Assembly (NCBI RefSeq): GCF_010548305.1
Contig: NZ_JAAGLV010000004.1
Coordinates: forward strand, 310,001 to 374,000
Direction of reading: 5' to 3'
DNA from: Streptomyces sp. SID13031
GTDB lineage: Bacteria > Actinomycetota > Actinomycetes > Propionibacteriales > Kribbellaceae
DNA: 64,000 nucleotides
Position 1 is the stretch's first letter, and each line of letters starts with the position of its first letter. A program made the translations under genes and the position numbers. Shown here one piece after another: positions 16,501 through 25,447 of the stretch. Below the pieces are notes generated by a model. That model saw nothing but the letters and a program-made list of their open reading frames with translations. It was not told where the DNA came from and did no database searches.

Positions 16501-17597
16501 ACCCGACCGACGAGGTCGACGACCTGCTGGCGAAGGCCGGCGCCCAGTGGCGCGCGACCCAGCCGTCGGCCCCCGAGCCGGACCTCGACCGCATCACCGG
16601 TACCGAGGCCGCGACCTTGGCCGCGCGGAGCAAACGCCGCTGGCTGGTCCCTACGCTGGCGGCGGCGAGTGTCGCCGCGATCGCCGTCGCCGCCCTGACC
16701 GTCCTCCCGGACCACAACGAGCCGGCCGTCGCCCCGGCGCCTAGCAGCACACCACAGATCGCGGAAGGCGCTGTCCAAGGCAAGGCCGGCGCCGACGACC
16801 TCCTGGTCCGCAACGGCGACAAGGTCGAGGTCGAGGGCAAGATCATGGTCGCTCCCGGCCAGGGCCCGATCTTCTGCGCACCGCAGATGGAGGCAATGCC
16901 CGCGCCGCTCATCGAACCGGCCACCGAGCCACCCGCGCCGCACTGCCGCCCGGAGAACTCGATCAAGCTGATCGGGGTGGATCTGGACCGGCTCACCGAC
17001 CCGAAGACCACCCAGGGCGTCCGTACCGGCCTGGCCCAGTTAATCGGGATCTGGAAGGACCGGACGATCACGGTCGAGGAGCAGAAGCCGGGAAAGGTCC
17101 AGCCGGTACGACAGCCGGGGGACGCCGCCAACGAGCTGCCCTGTCCCGAGCCGGCCGGCGGCTGGCCGTCGCTGGCCAGCAACCTCGACTCGAAGCGGGT
17201 GCAGAACTTCCTCACCGCCAACGCCGATCAGGTGTACGGACCGATCATGAGCTACCCCCACGGCTCCAGCCGCGGGGCGCCAGTGGTGGTCAGGCTCGGA
17301 GTCGCGCACGCCGACGTCGCGGCGTTCCGCAAGCTGTTCGAGACGATCTACGACGGCAACCTGTGCATGTACCCGACGAAGCTCAGTGTCACCGACAGTC
17401 AGCGGATCAGCGACGCCATCGGCAACCTGATGGCGACGCGTAAGGAGCTCGGAATCCAGACCGGCGGCGGGCAGGGCGCCGACGGCGACCACGTCCAGCT
17501 CGCCGCGGTGGTGCTCGACGAGACGCTCAAGACCGCTCTCGAGCCGCTCGGGCTGGAGTACCTCGACCTCGAGGTGGACGTGAAACCCGTCCGCTGA
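16497..17597 (+). CDS. Membrane-anchored sigma-operon partner (possible anti-sigma function)
   Basis: A 366-residue protein: a cytoplasmic N-terminus of about 45 residues, one membrane segment (WLVPTLAAASVAAIAVAALTV) and a large extracytoplasmic domain containing five or more cysteines. It has no ZAS-type HxxxCxxC motif, so it is not a classical zinc anti-sigma factor. Position and topology still fit a sensor that controls the co-encoded sigma factor. Start ATG overlaps the sigma stop. Confidence 0.75.
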   Translation: MNPTDEVDDLLAKAGAQWRATQPSAPEPDLDRITGTEAATLAARSKRRWLVPTLAAASVAAIAVAALTVLPDHNEPAVAPAPSSTPQIAEGAVQGKAGADDLLVRNGDKVEVEGKIMVAPGQGPIFCAPQMEAMPAPLIEPATEPPAPHCRPENSIKLIGVDLDRLTDPKTTQGVRTGLAQLIGIWKDRTITVEEQKPGKVQPVRQPGDAANELPCPEPAGGWPSLASNLDSKRVQNFLTANADQVYGPIMSYPHGSSRGAPVVVRLGVAHADVAAFRKLFETIYDGNLCMYPTKLSVTDSQRISDAIGNLMATRKELGIQTGGGQGADGDHVQLAAVVLDETLKTALEPLGLEYLDLEVDVKPVR

Positions 17598-17601
17598 CAG
17601 C

Positions 17602-17637
17602 GTTTGCCAACAGGTTTGCCGAGAGGTTTGCCGAGAG
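17602..17637 (+). repeat. Three 12-base tandem repeats after a stop codon
   Basis: GTTTGCCAACAG followed by two copies of GTTTGCCGAGAG, beginning four bases after the stop of the sigma-partner gene. Confidence 0.8.
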
Positions 17638-17643
17638 CAACCA

Positions 17644-17676
17644 CCCGGCGGTGACCTCACCGCTGGGTTATCTTTT
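17644..17676 (+). terminator. Intrinsic terminator of the sigma operon
   Basis: CCCGGCGGT pairs with ACCGCTGGG (one G-U) around a 6-base loop and is followed by TTATCTTTT. Confidence 0.75.
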
Positions 17677-17710
17677 CCACCGGGTTGAGACAGCCCTGGC
17701 GCCCAGACCA

Positions 17711-17784
17711 TCGCCAGGCCTGTTGCACCAGGCCGGCGATTTGAAGACGCGCCGGGCAGCAGCTCCCATTCTGCCCGGCGCGTC
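17711..17784. terminator. Two hairpins between convergent genes
   Basis: First hairpin 17711-17739: TCGCC-GGCCTG with one bulge against CAGGCC-GGCGA. Second hairpin 17746-17784: a perfect 14-base stem, GACGCGCCGGGCAG with CTGCCCGGCGCGTC. They sit between the plus-strand sigma operon and the minus-strand regulator gene and probably terminate transcription from the latter. Confidence 0.7.
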
Positions 17785-17820
17785 ACCTAATTCCCTGCTC
17801 TCCGGAGTCAGCCTGATGGG

Positions 17821-18840
17821 TCAGCTCAGCAGGTCGACCAGCGCGTCACCACGGGGCGTCCGATAGATCCGGACCTCCCGGCCGACCCGCTTGCGCAGTA
17901 TCAGGCCCGCTGAAGCCAGCTGACTGCAGTGGTACGTCGCCGTGCTCGGCCCGGCGTCGAGGTGGTCGGCCAGGCCGCCCATGCTGTTCGGGCGGTCCAG
18001 AGCGCGCAGGATCGAGGCCCGGATCGGTCCGAGCAGCAGCGTCAGGCTGTCGTTCGCGGACTGCACGGACCCGGCGCCCAGGCGGCCGAGCCCGGGGACG
18101 GGGTAGCCGAGCCAGGCCCGATCGGGCTCGTCAAGGTTGAAGATCGAGGCCCCGGACCCGGACGCGAGTGGCACCAGCACGATCGGCCGGTCGTCCAGCT
18201 CGACCCGGTACGGGAGCCGGTCGGGCAGGTACAGCGTCTCGTCCTGGTACCGGGTCCGGTTGCTCAAACCCGCGAACAGCACGTCCAGCCCGCCCGTCAC
18301 CGCGGCGGCACCGATCCGCTCGGTCTCGCGGGCCCGGAGCGCGCTGGACAGTTGCCAGATCGGCGAGTAGGCCTGCCAGGCCGCGGACAGCAGTTGGACG
18401 TACAGGCTCAACCACTTGCGTGGCTGGCGTAGCGCACCTTGCCAGGGCGGCGGCGGTTCGTCGGGGGCCAGCAGCGAGACGCCTTCGCTCAGGTCGTCCG
18501 GGGACAGGTCGGCGACTCGGGCAAGCTGCTCCGATACCGGCGAACCGTCGATCCCGAGTGGCGTCAGGCAGGCCGGCAGCAGTGCCCGGGTGCGGTCGAA
18601 CATCGGCATCACGGCGTGCGCCGCGTCGACCGGCAGCCCCCGCCGGATGCTTTTGGTCCAGGCGGGTGAGATGCCCTGGCGTGGACCGCCGAGCGCGTCG
18701 ACCACCAGGGAAAGCAGACTGGCCATCGGCGCCTGCGCCACCGAGACCCGGACCTGGTCCAAGCGGCCGAGGGCGAGCTCGGTGTGCTGCGGACTCCGCG
18801 TCGGCGGCGAAACCATCTCGGCGGTCACAGCGCGCCCCAC
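17821..18840 (-). CDS. ArsR-type winged-helix transcriptional regulator
   Basis: A 339-residue regulator with the DNA-binding domain at the C-terminus: residues 265-335 contain GPIRASILRAL and the recognition region STATYHCSQLASAGLI, followed by the wing RVGREVRIYRTPRG. The long N-terminal part is of the type found fused to ArsR domains in actinomycetes and may sense a ligand. No metal-binding cysteine cluster is seen. GTG at 18825 or ATG at 18813 are other possible starts. A cre-like palindrome lies upstream. Confidence 0.82.
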   Translation of the reverse strand: MGRAVTAEMVSPPTRSPQHTELALGRLDQVRVSVAQAPMASLLSLVVDALGGPRQGISPAWTKSIRRGLPVDAAHAVMPMFDRTRALLPACLTPLGIDGSPVSEQLARVADLSPDDLSEGVSLLAPDEPPPPWQGALRQPRKWLSLYVQLLSAAWQAYSPIWQLSSALRARETERIGAAAVTGGLDVLFAGLSNRTRYQDETLYLPDRLPYRVELDDRPIVLVPLASGSGASIFNLDEPDRAWLGYPVPGLGRLGAGSVQSANDSLTLLLGPIRASILRALDRPNSMGGLADHLDAGPSTATYHCSQLASAGLILRKRVGREVRIYRTPRGDALVDLLS

Positions 18841-18944
18841 GAACAGCTCTGCTCGGGCATCGAAACGGTCCCTCCGCTCGGCAAACCCACGGACTAGACC
18901 ACATTAGATCCGCCGAAGGCCACACCGAGGCAGTTCGGTCCTGA

Positions 18945-18958
18945 TGGAAACGCTTGCA
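18945..18958. promoter_or_regulatory. Cre-like LacI-family operator upstream of the ArsR-type gene
   Basis: TGGAAACGCTTGCA fits the TGNAANCGNTNNCA form bound by LacI-family regulators. It lies 104 bases upstream of the regulator start and downstream of the hydrolase stop; no LacI gene is adjacent. Confidence 0.5.
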
Positions 18959-19016
18959 ACAAACGCCCCCACCCGAACCACAGGCGGGGTCGGGCCAAGC
19001 CTCAGCTGCCCGCTGA

Positions 19017-19874
19017 TCAGTGTCGGTGGAAGAAGTCCACCAGCGTCCGGGCGGTCGCGGCCGGCTGCTCGATGGCGGGGGAGTGGCCGGCGTTGGGCAC
19101 GATCTGCGGATGTACGCCGAGCCGCTTGGCCATGTCGTCCTGGACCTCGAGCGGCCAGCCGTCGTCGGAATCGCCGTAGAGGACCTGGGCGCGGACGCCC
19201 GTCTTGGCCAGCTTCTCGGTTCGGTCGTCGGAGTCCATCAGCCGCCGGGTGACCCCGGCCAGCCCGGCGGGGGTGTTACCGGTGAACCGCTTGCGCAGGA
19301 AGGCGGCGACGTCGTCGGGCGGCGTCACGTAGCGCGGCCCCTTGGCGTCGTGCTCGAGCTTGAGGTCGTACACCTGCTCGATCGGCAGGTTCTCCAGCCC
19401 GAACGCGAGCATCTGCAGACCCTGAAGCGTCTCCTCGTTACTGAAGGCGCCCGGCCCCGAGCAGAGCAGCGTGATCGTCGAGAACACGCTCGGGTCGGTC
19501 AGCACCGCCTCCCGGGCGACCAGCCCGCCGAACGAGTGCCCGACCAGCTGGCTGTAGCCGCCGAGCGCCTTGCTCATCGCCACCAGATCGGCGCCGAGCT
19601 CCGCCAGCGTGTACGCCGACGGGTCGTCCGGCCCGGGCGTTTCGAACTGGCCGCGCTGATCCACCGCGACCGTGATCCACCCGTAGCGCGCCAAGTGGTC
19701 TACCAGCGGGGTGAAATCCTCCTTGCTGCCGGTCCACCCGGGGACGAGCAGCACGGTGCCCAGCGGCGTACCGACGTCCGGCCGGGCCCGCAAAGTGGCG
19801 AAGCTGCCACGATCGGTCTCGAGAGTCGCGGGGTGAACCCCGTCGGGCAGTGTCAGCGTGCGCGGCGTACTCAC
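19017..19874 (-). CDS. Alpha/beta hydrolase
   Basis: A 285-residue alpha/beta hydrolase with nucleophile elbow GHSFGG near residue 112, oxyanion region VPGWTGS and the catalytic His in [11 protein letters not shown] near the C-terminus. No signal peptide, so cytoplasmic. GTG start at 19874, 54 bases from the divergent parA start. Substrate unknown. Confidence 0.88.
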   Translation of the reverse strand: MSTPRTLTLPDGVHPATLETDRGSFATLRARPDVGTPLGTVLLVPGWTGSKEDFTPLVDHLARYGWITVAVDQRGQFETPGPDDPSAYTLAELGADLVAMSKALGGYSQLVGHSFGGLVAREAVLTDPSVFSTITLLCSGPGAFSNEETLQGLQMLAFGLENLPIEQVYDLKLEHDAKGPRYVTPPDDVAAFLRKRFTGNTPAGLAGVTRRLMDSDDRTEKLAKTGVRAQVLYGDSDDGWPLEVQDDMAKRLGVHPQIVPNAGHSPAIEQPAATARTLVDFFHRH

Positions 19875-19928
19875 GACTCCAAGGTATCGGGTTCAGCGGG
19901 GCGTTCCGCGGTGCGGCACAATGGCCGG

Positions 19929-20678
19929 GTGCCCCGGACCCTCGCAGTCGCCAACCAGAAGGGTGGCGTGGCCAAGACGACCACGGTCGCCTCGCTGGGC
20001 GCCGCATTGGCCGAGCTCGGTCAACGGGTTCTGCTCGTCGATCTCGATCCGCAAGCCTGCTTGACGTTCTCGATCGGCATCGACCCCGAGGACCTGGACA
20101 AGTCGATCCACCACGTCCTGCTCGGCGGGGTGAAGGCGCGGGACGTGATCGTGCCGTCCGACGAGGGCCCCGACCTGTTGCCGGCCACGATCGAGCTGGC
20201 CGCGGCGGAGTTGAGCCTGGCAGCCGAGAGCAATCCGCAGCACCTGGTCCGGACCGCGCTGCGCCCGGTCGAAGCGGCGTACGACTGGATCCTGATCGAC
20301 TGCCCGCCCACCCTCGGACTGCTGACGGTGAACGGGCTCTCGGCGGCGACCGACGTGCTGATCCCCTTGCAGTGCGAGACTCTCGCGCACCGCGGCGTCG
20401 GCCAGTTGCTGGACACCATCCACGACGTCCAGCGCCTGACCAACCCGAGCCTCGAAGTACTGGGCGTCCTGCCGACCCTGTACGACGGCCGTACCACCCA
20501 CGCGCGAGCCGTGCTGGAGACGATCGCCGAGACCTACGCGCTGACCGTGCTCACCCCGGCGATCCCGAAATCCATCCGCTTCGCCGAGGCCCCCGCGATC
20601 GGCCAGTCCATCCTCAGCACCGCCCCCCGCTCGCCAGGCGCCAAGGCCTACCGAGCGGTCGCCGGCTCCCTGCTCTGA
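19929..20678 (+). CDS. ParA/Soj-family ATPase (orphan, no parB nearby)
   Basis: A 249-residue deviant Walker ATPase: NQKGGVAKTTT at residues 8-18 with the signature lysine, LLVDLDPQA as A' motif and LIDCPPTLG as Walker B. No parB gene or parS-like site is seen next to it, so it is not the chromosome-partition pair. An equivalent orphan ParA is found at the same position of the M. tuberculosis cluster (Rv3213c, from memory). Start GTG gives the canonical short N-terminus. Confidence 0.9.
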   Translation: MPRTLAVANQKGGVAKTTTVASLGAALAELGQRVLLVDLDPQACLTFSIGIDPEDLDKSIHHVLLGGVKARDVIVPSDEGPDLLPATIELAAAELSLAAESNPQHLVRTALRPVEAAYDWILIDCPPTLGLLTVNGLSAATDVLIPLQCETLAHRGVGQLLDTIHDVQRLTNPSLEVLGVLPTLYDGRTTHARAVLETIAETYALTVLTPAIPKSIRFAEAPAIGQSILSTAPRSPGAKAYRAVAGSLL

Positions 20679-20879
20679 CCCGGACCGCCATCACACACCA
20701 ACCCCGGCGGTCGGCCGCCTTCGCGTGCCGGCTGAGCGTGAGCACGGCCGACGGCGCGACCTTGGCGTGCGATGGCGGACCGGGAGGTCAGCGAGCGTCT
20801 GAGTGGGTGATGGCGGTCCGGGAGGTCAGTGACCGTCTGAGTGGGTGATGGCGGTCCGGGAGGTCAGTGGCTGTCCGGG
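20679..20879. repeat. 38-base tandem repeat with an inverted copy between convergent genes
   Basis: Units at 20771-20808, 20809-20846 and a partial third at 20847-20879 each begin GATGGCGGNCCGGGAGGTCA; the third runs into the 3' end of the DUF4349 gene. At 20679-20694, immediately after the parA stop, CCCGGACCGCCATCAC is the exact reverse complement of GTGATGGCGGTCCGGG in the second and third units. The arrangement can form alternative 16-base stems and may act as a two-way terminator. Confidence 0.8.
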
Positions 20880-21826
20880 TGTTTGGGGAGTGGCGGGGTT
20901 GGTCCGGGCGGGCCGGCGGTGGCGACTGCAGGCACCGGTGCCCGGCGGAAGCGGGCGCGGAGGCGCCAGATCGGGTAGCCGATCAGGGCGATGGCGACCA
21001 GGAACGGGAGCATCGCGCCGAGCGCCGTCGCCAGCGCTGCGAAGGTCTTGGTGAAGGCATCCCAGCCACCGCGCAGGCCGGACAGGAAGCCGTGATCCTC
21101 GGCCTTCTCCGTCTCCGGCGCCTTGCCCTTCTCCGCCAGCGTCAGGCTCAGGGTCGCGAGCTCTGTCTGCAGGGCGAGGTTCTTCTGCTTGGCCAGCAGC
21201 GCCTCGAGGTCGGCCTCGCGCCGGGTCAGCTCGCTCTCCACCGAGACGATCTCGCCGATCGAGGTCGCCTTCGCGAGCAGCGCGCGCATCCGCTCCAGGC
21301 TGGCCCGCTGGGAGGCGATCCGGCTGCCGACATCGACCACCTGCTCGGTCACGTCGGTGGACTCCTGATGGATCGAGGTCCGCTTGCCGAGCCCGGAGAG
21401 CTTCTCGATCGCGCTGTCGTACGCCGCGGTCGGCACCTTGAGGACCAGGTTCGCGCTCGTGATCCGGCCCTCGTCGTCGCTATTGGTGTCCTCGGACGAG
21501 ACCTGGCCGCGCAGGCCGTTGACGATGCCGATCGCCTTCTGCCGCTGGTTGCTGACCTGGTCGTTGCCGACCTCGACCACCAGCCCGCCGGTCTTGATGA
21601 TCGCCCGGGTGACGGTGGGCTGGTCCGCTCCCGGCGCCGCCTTGCCGTCCGTACCGGTCTTACTCTCGGCGCCCCCCTGGACGCTGCCCGGAGCATCGGC
21701 CCGCCCGGGCTCCGCAGCTCCCGAACTGCTGCTGGAATCGCCGCCGCTCGCCCCGCAGCCGGACAGCAGAACGGCCGCGGTCAGGAAAACTCCTGCAACC
21801 GCGGCCGACGCACGCATCCTCGTCAT
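20864..21826 (-). CDS. DUF4349 membrane-associated lipoprotein
   Basis: About 320 residues. A signal peptide with lipobox LLSGC (Cys near residue 24) leads into a Ser/Gly-rich linker, the DUF4349 domain with a long coiled coil (SLERMRALLAKATSIGEIVSVESELTRREADLEAL region), and a C-terminal membrane segment with a basic tail. It is therefore anchored at both ends. Function unknown in the family. A GGAGGAAGG ribosome-binding site precedes the start; a GTG two codons upstream (21832) is equally possible. Confidence 0.88.
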   Translation of the reverse strand: MTRMRASAAVAGVFLTAAVLLSGCGASGGDSSSSSGAAEPGRADAPGSVQGGAESKTGTDGKAAPGADQPTVTRAIIKTGGLVVEVGNDQVSNQRQKAIGIVNGLRGQVSSEDTNSDDEGRITSANLVLKVPTAAYDSAIEKLSGLGKRTSIHQESTDVTEQVVDVGSRIASQRASLERMRALLAKATSIGEIVSVESELTRREADLEALLAKQKNLALQTELATLSLTLAEKGKAPETEKAEDHGFLSGLRGGWDAFTKTFAALATALGAMLPFLVAIALIGYPIWRLRARFRRAPVPAVATAGPPGPTPPLPKHPDSH

Positions 21827-21974
21827 CGCCACACCCTTCCTCCCACGATGGTTACCGTCGTGGGTAGGACGAGTCGGCGGGGGCGGAGCGTTGCGGGCCG
21901 GCGGTCACCGTTCAGGCACAAGGAGGCGTCGAACTGGTCTCGCCTCCGACGGTGACGCGCCGGTTACTGCTGGT

Positions 21975-24401
21975 TCACTCAGGCGCTGTGAAGGTCGGCA
22001 CGACAACGCCTGCCGCGCTCTTCTTCACCGGAGCCTTCTTCACTGCCTTCTTCGCGACCGTCGTCTTCGCCGGCGCGCTGTTGGCAGCCGCCGTCTTGGC
22101 AACGGCCGTCTTCGCGGCCGCCGTCTTCGTGGCCGTCTTCTTCGCCGTGCTCTTCTTCGGAGCCGCCTCGCCCTTGACGTCAGCAGCAGGCTTCTCCGCC
22201 ACGGTCTTCTTGGCAGCCTTCTTGGCGACGGCCTTCTTCTTCACCGCGGGCTTCTCGGCAACCGGAGCCTCGGCAACCGGAGCGACAGCAGCCGGTACTT
22301 CGGCCGCCGACTCGCCGGCCTGGTCGGCGGCGGGGTTGGCCGCAGCCTTCTTCGTGGTCCGCTTCCGAGCCGTCTTCTTGGCCGGCGCCTCCGCAGCGGG
22401 AGCCTTGACCGAAGCAGCCGGAGCCTTGACCGCAACCGGTGCTTCAACCGCAGCAGCGGTCTCGACTGCAGCCTGCGGTGCACTCGCCTCAGCCGACTTC
22501 TCCGTGGCGCGACGACGACTGCGCGTCCGCTTCGCCGGCGCCTCGACCGAAGCCGAAGCATCAACTGAAGCCCGCTCAACTGAAGCCCGCTCAACCGGAG
22601 CCGCGACCGCTGCCTGCGGTGCGACCTCTGCCGCCTGCGGAGCAGATGTCTCGGCGGCGACTGCGTTCGTCTCGCCTGCAGCGCCGTTCGCGTCGGCGCC
22701 GCGACGGCGACGATTGCGCGAACGGGGCTTGCGCTCCGCCGTCGGCGCCTCGGCCGCTTGCGTGGACGACTCGGCGGTCGGCGGTACCGCAGTCTTCGCG
22801 GTCACATCCGCATCGGACTTGCGCTCAGTCGACCTCTGCTCGGACGACTTGTGCTCAGACGACTTGTGCTCAGACGACTTGTGCTCAGACGACTTGTGCT
22901 CAGACGACTTGTGCTCAGACGACTTGTGTCCGGTCGCCTGGTGCTCGGTCGTCTCGGCGCCCTCGACCGGCTGGCCGGAGCGCAGGCGCCGGCGGTTGCG
23001 GTTCGGGCGCTTGCGCGCCGGGCGGTCGGTACCGGTAGCACCGGCGCCGGCGCCGCTGTCGGCGTGGACCTTCGGCTCGCTGTCGTGACTGCGGACGCGA
23101 TCGCCGCGATCCCGCTCGCCCCGGCGGCCGGAGGTCTTGTCCCGGGCCGGACGCTCCATCCGCTCCTGGCGCTCGGCTGGTTCGCGCGGCGGCTTGATCC
23201 GCCCCTTCGCCTCGCTGGGGATGCCCAGGTCGTGGTAGAGCTCGGGCGACGTCGAGTAGATCTCCTGCGGCTCGTCGTACGGCAGGTCGAGCGCCTTGTT
23301 GATCGTCTTCCAGCGAACGAGGTCCGCCCAGTCGACGAAGGTGACGGCGATACCGCTCGCACCGGCGCGACCGGTCCGGCCGATCCGGTGGACGTAGGCC
23401 TTCTCGTCCTCGGGGCAGGTGTTGTTGATGACGTGCGTGACGCCCTCGACATCGATACCCCGGGCCGCGACGTCGGTACAGATCAAGACGTCGACCTTGT
23501 CGCCACGGAAGCGGGTCAGCGCGCGCTCGCGGGCCTGCTGGTTCAGGTCACCGTGGATCGCGGCGGCGGAGAAGCCGCGGTCGATCAGGTCGTCGGTGAG
23601 CCGGGACGCCTCGCGCTTGGTCCGGCAGAAGATCATCACCCGGCCGCGGTCGTCGGCCTGCAGGATCCGGGCCACCACCTCGGGCTTGTCCAGATCGTGC
23701 GCCCGGTAGACGAACTGGGCCGTCGTCGGCACCATCTGGGAGTCGTCGTGCGACTCCGCGCGGATGTTCAGCGGGTGTCGCATGTGGGTGCGCGCCAGGC
23801 CGATCACGGCCGACGGCATCGTTGCCGAGAACAACATCGTCTGACGCAGCTCGGGGGTCTTGCGCAGGATCCGCTCGACGTCGGGCAGGAAGCCGAGGTC
23901 CAGCATCTCGTCGGCCTCGTCCAGGACGAGCACCTTGATGTGGCTCAGGTCGAGCACGCCACGGTTGGCCAGGTCGAGCAGCCGGCCCGGCGTGCCGACG
24001 ACGACGTCGACACCCGCCTTCAGCTGGTCGAGCTGCGGGTCGTAGGCGACACCGCCGTAGATGGTGAGGATCCGGACCGTGCGCACGGTGGACGCGGTCA
24101 CGAGGTCCTTGGCGACCTGGATGGTCAGCTCGCGGGTCGGGGTGACGACCAGCGCTTGCGGCTTGCCGGGGGCGGCCAGCTCCTCGTAGTCGGCCTCGCC
24201 GGGGGAGATGGTGCGCTGCAGCAGCGGGATACCGAACCCGAGGGTCTTACCGGTACCGGTACGAGCCTGGCCGATCAGGTCGGTCCCCAGCAGCGCGACG
24301 GGGAGCGTCATCTCCTGGATCGGGAAAGGCTCTTTGATGTTGACGCGGTCGAGCGCGTCGCAGATCTCGGGCAGGACGCCGAGCTCTCGGAAGGTGGTCA
24401 G
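21975..24401 (-). CDS. DEAD-box RNA helicase with long basic tail, apparent CTG start
   Basis: An 808-residue RNA helicase. The Q-motif region (GVLPEICDAL...PFPIQ), Walker A ARTGTGKT, VLVLDEADEMLDLGF, SATMP and HRIGRTGRAG are all visible in the first 400 residues. The tail has a KSSEH five-residue repeat and Lys/Ala-rich blocks of KKTARKR type, suited to RNA or ribosome binding. The first in-frame ATG (24311) would delete the Q motif. Upstream, the frame stays open to a TGA at 24416 and holds no ATG, GTG or TTG; CTG at 24401 has GAGAGG eight bases upstream and gives LTTFRELG. It probably functions in ribosome assembly or RNA decay. Confidence 0.9.
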   Translation of the reverse strand: MTTFRELGVLPEICDALDRVNIKEPFPIQEMTLPVALLGTDLIGQARTGTGKTLGFGIPLLQRTISPGEADYEELAAPGKPQALVVTPTRELTIQVAKDLVTASTVRTVRILTIYGGVAYDPQLDQLKAGVDVVVGTPGRLLDLANRGVLDLSHIKVLVLDEADEMLDLGFLPDVERILRKTPELRQTMLFSATMPSAVIGLARTHMRHPLNIRAESHDDSQMVPTTAQFVYRAHDLDKPEVVARILQADDRGRVMIFCRTKREASRLTDDLIDRGFSAAAIHGDLNQQARERALTRFRGDKVDVLICTDVAARGIDVEGVTHVINNTCPEDEKAYVHRIGRTGRAGASGIAVTFVDWADLVRWKTINKALDLPYDEPQEIYSTSPELYHDLGIPSEAKGRIKPPREPAERQERMERPARDKTSGRRGERDRGDRVRSHDSEPKVHADSGAGAGATGTDRPARKRPNRNRRRLRSGQPVEGAETTEHQATGHKSSEHKSSEHKSSEHKSSEHKSSEHKSSEQRSTERKSDADVTAKTAVPPTAESSTQAAEAPTAERKPRSRNRRRRGADANGAAGETNAVAAETSAPQAAEVAPQAAVAAPVERASVERASVDASASVEAPAKRTRSRRRATEKSAEASAPQAAVETAAAVEAPVAVKAPAASVKAPAAEAPAKKTARKRTTKKAAANPAADQAGESAAEVPAAVAPVAEAPVAEKPAVKKKAVAKKAAKKTVAEKPAADVKGEAAPKKSTAKKTATKTAAAKTAVAKTAAANSAPAKTTVAKKAVKKAPVKKSAAGVVVPTFTAPE
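22843..22929 (-). repeat. 15-base tandem repeat coding for EHKSS in the helicase tail
   Basis: Five perfect copies of GACGACTTGTGCTCA and a partial sixth, in frame, coding for a run of EHKSS units on the minus strand. Copy number probably varies between strains. Confidence 0.9.
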
Positions 24402-24637
24402 GCTGATCGCCTCTCACATGCTTGTACGGACAGTTGCATCAGGTGGCCGGGTGGGCGTGGAATGCCCTACTTTTCACGGCGCGGGACACTGTGCAAGCGG
24501 CTCGCACCAGCTGCCCATAGTGTTGATCATCTGGGCGCGTCACCGGCGAAACACGATCCAGTGTAGCCGGAATACGCGGCGCGGCCGCTTCGCCGCATTT
24601 CCGCCGCCACCTGCCCCGGCCCGATAGTGTGCGCTGC

Positions 24638-25321
24638 ATGACCGAGATGACGGCCTTTGATGATCCCGCCTACCGGGCCGCGGCTGTGGATCTGCTCGGA
24701 GTTCTGGCGTACGGCGAACTGACCGCTTTCGAGCGGATCGCCGAGGACGCCAAACTCGCCCCGACCCTGAATGACAAGGCCCAGCTGGCCCAGCTGGCGA
24801 CCACCGAGTTCGGCCACTTCGTCCAGTTGCGGGACCGGCTCGTGACCCTCGGGGTGGACCCGATGGACGCGATGCAGCCGTTCGTCACCCCACTGGACGC
24901 CTTCCACGACCACACCGCACCGTCGGACTGGCTGGAGGGTCTGGTCAAGGCTTACGTCGGTGACGGATTGGCGAACGACTTCTACCGTGAGGTCGCGGCG
25001 TACGTCGACGCCGAGACGCGTGCGCTGGTACTGGAGGTCTTCGCCGACTCCGGTCAGGCCGAGTTCGTGGTGGACCGGGTCCGGGCCGCAATCGACGAGG
25101 ACCCGAAGCTGGGCGGCCGGCTCGCGCTGTGGGGACGCCGCCTGGTGGGCGAGGCCCTCAGCCAGGCCCAGCGGATCGCCGCCGACCGCGACCCGCTCGC
25201 CGCGTTGCTGGCCGGCAGCGTCGACCGCCCCGGCCTCGACCTGGCAGCCATCGGCCGCATGTTCACCCGCCTGACCGAAGCCCACACCGCCCGCATGAAC
25301 GCCCTCGGCCTCCAAGCCTGA
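24638..25321 (+). CDS. Ferritin-like-fold protein (MiaE-like)
   Basis: A 227-residue all-helical protein of the ferritin-like family related to MiaE-type tRNA hydroxylases. Candidate di-iron ligands are seen in YGELTAFERIAED and ATTEFGHF in the first two helices and in later acidic helices (AYVDAETRALVLEVF). The ATG at 24638 is used because the in-frame GTG at 24629 has no better ribosome-binding site. Actinobacterial copies are usually found beside this helicase; whether it modifies tRNA is not established. Confidence 0.82.
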   Translation: MTEMTAFDDPAYRAAAVDLLGVLAYGELTAFERIAEDAKLAPTLNDKAQLAQLATTEFGHFVQLRDRLVTLGVDPMDAMQPFVTPLDAFHDHTAPSDWLEGLVKAYVGDGLANDFYREVAAYVDAETRALVLEVFADSGQAEFVVDRVRAAIDEDPKLGGRLALWGRRLVGEALSQAQRIAADRDPLAALLAGSVDRPGLDLAAIGRMFTRLTEAHTARMNALGLQA

Positions 25322-25325
25322 AACC

Positions 25326-25376
25326 CTTACGTCCGAAGAAGTGTCGAGGACGTCCCTCGACTTCTTCGGACGTAAG
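25326..25376. terminator. Long two-way hairpin between convergent genes
   Basis: CTTACGTCCGAAGAAG (25326-25341) pairs perfectly with 25361-25376; after a 2-base bulge, TCGAGG pairs with CCTCGA around a 5-base loop. A 22-base-pair stem flanked by A-rich sequence sits four bases after one gene and 71 before the end of the next. Confidence 0.8.
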
Positions 25377-25447
25377 GAAACGTCAGGGAAATGCAGAGCG
25401 GCCGCCTGCCCCGCGGTGGGGTGGCGGCCGCTGTGCTGGTGGTGCGA

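Noticed and set aside
19020-19928. Long plus-strand frame before parA that would extend it to 552 residues
   Set aside because: It is the antisense of the hydrolase at 19017-19874. The ParA family starts at the GTG at 19929.
19929-20678. Plasmid or integrated replicon suggested by parA
   Set aside because: No parB, rep gene or iterons nearby, and the gene sits in a conserved chromosomal neighbourhood.
22758-24566. 602-codon plus-strand open frame
   Set aside because: It lies opposite the DEAD helicase in a frame left open by high GC; its residues show no domain and no ribosome-binding site precedes it.
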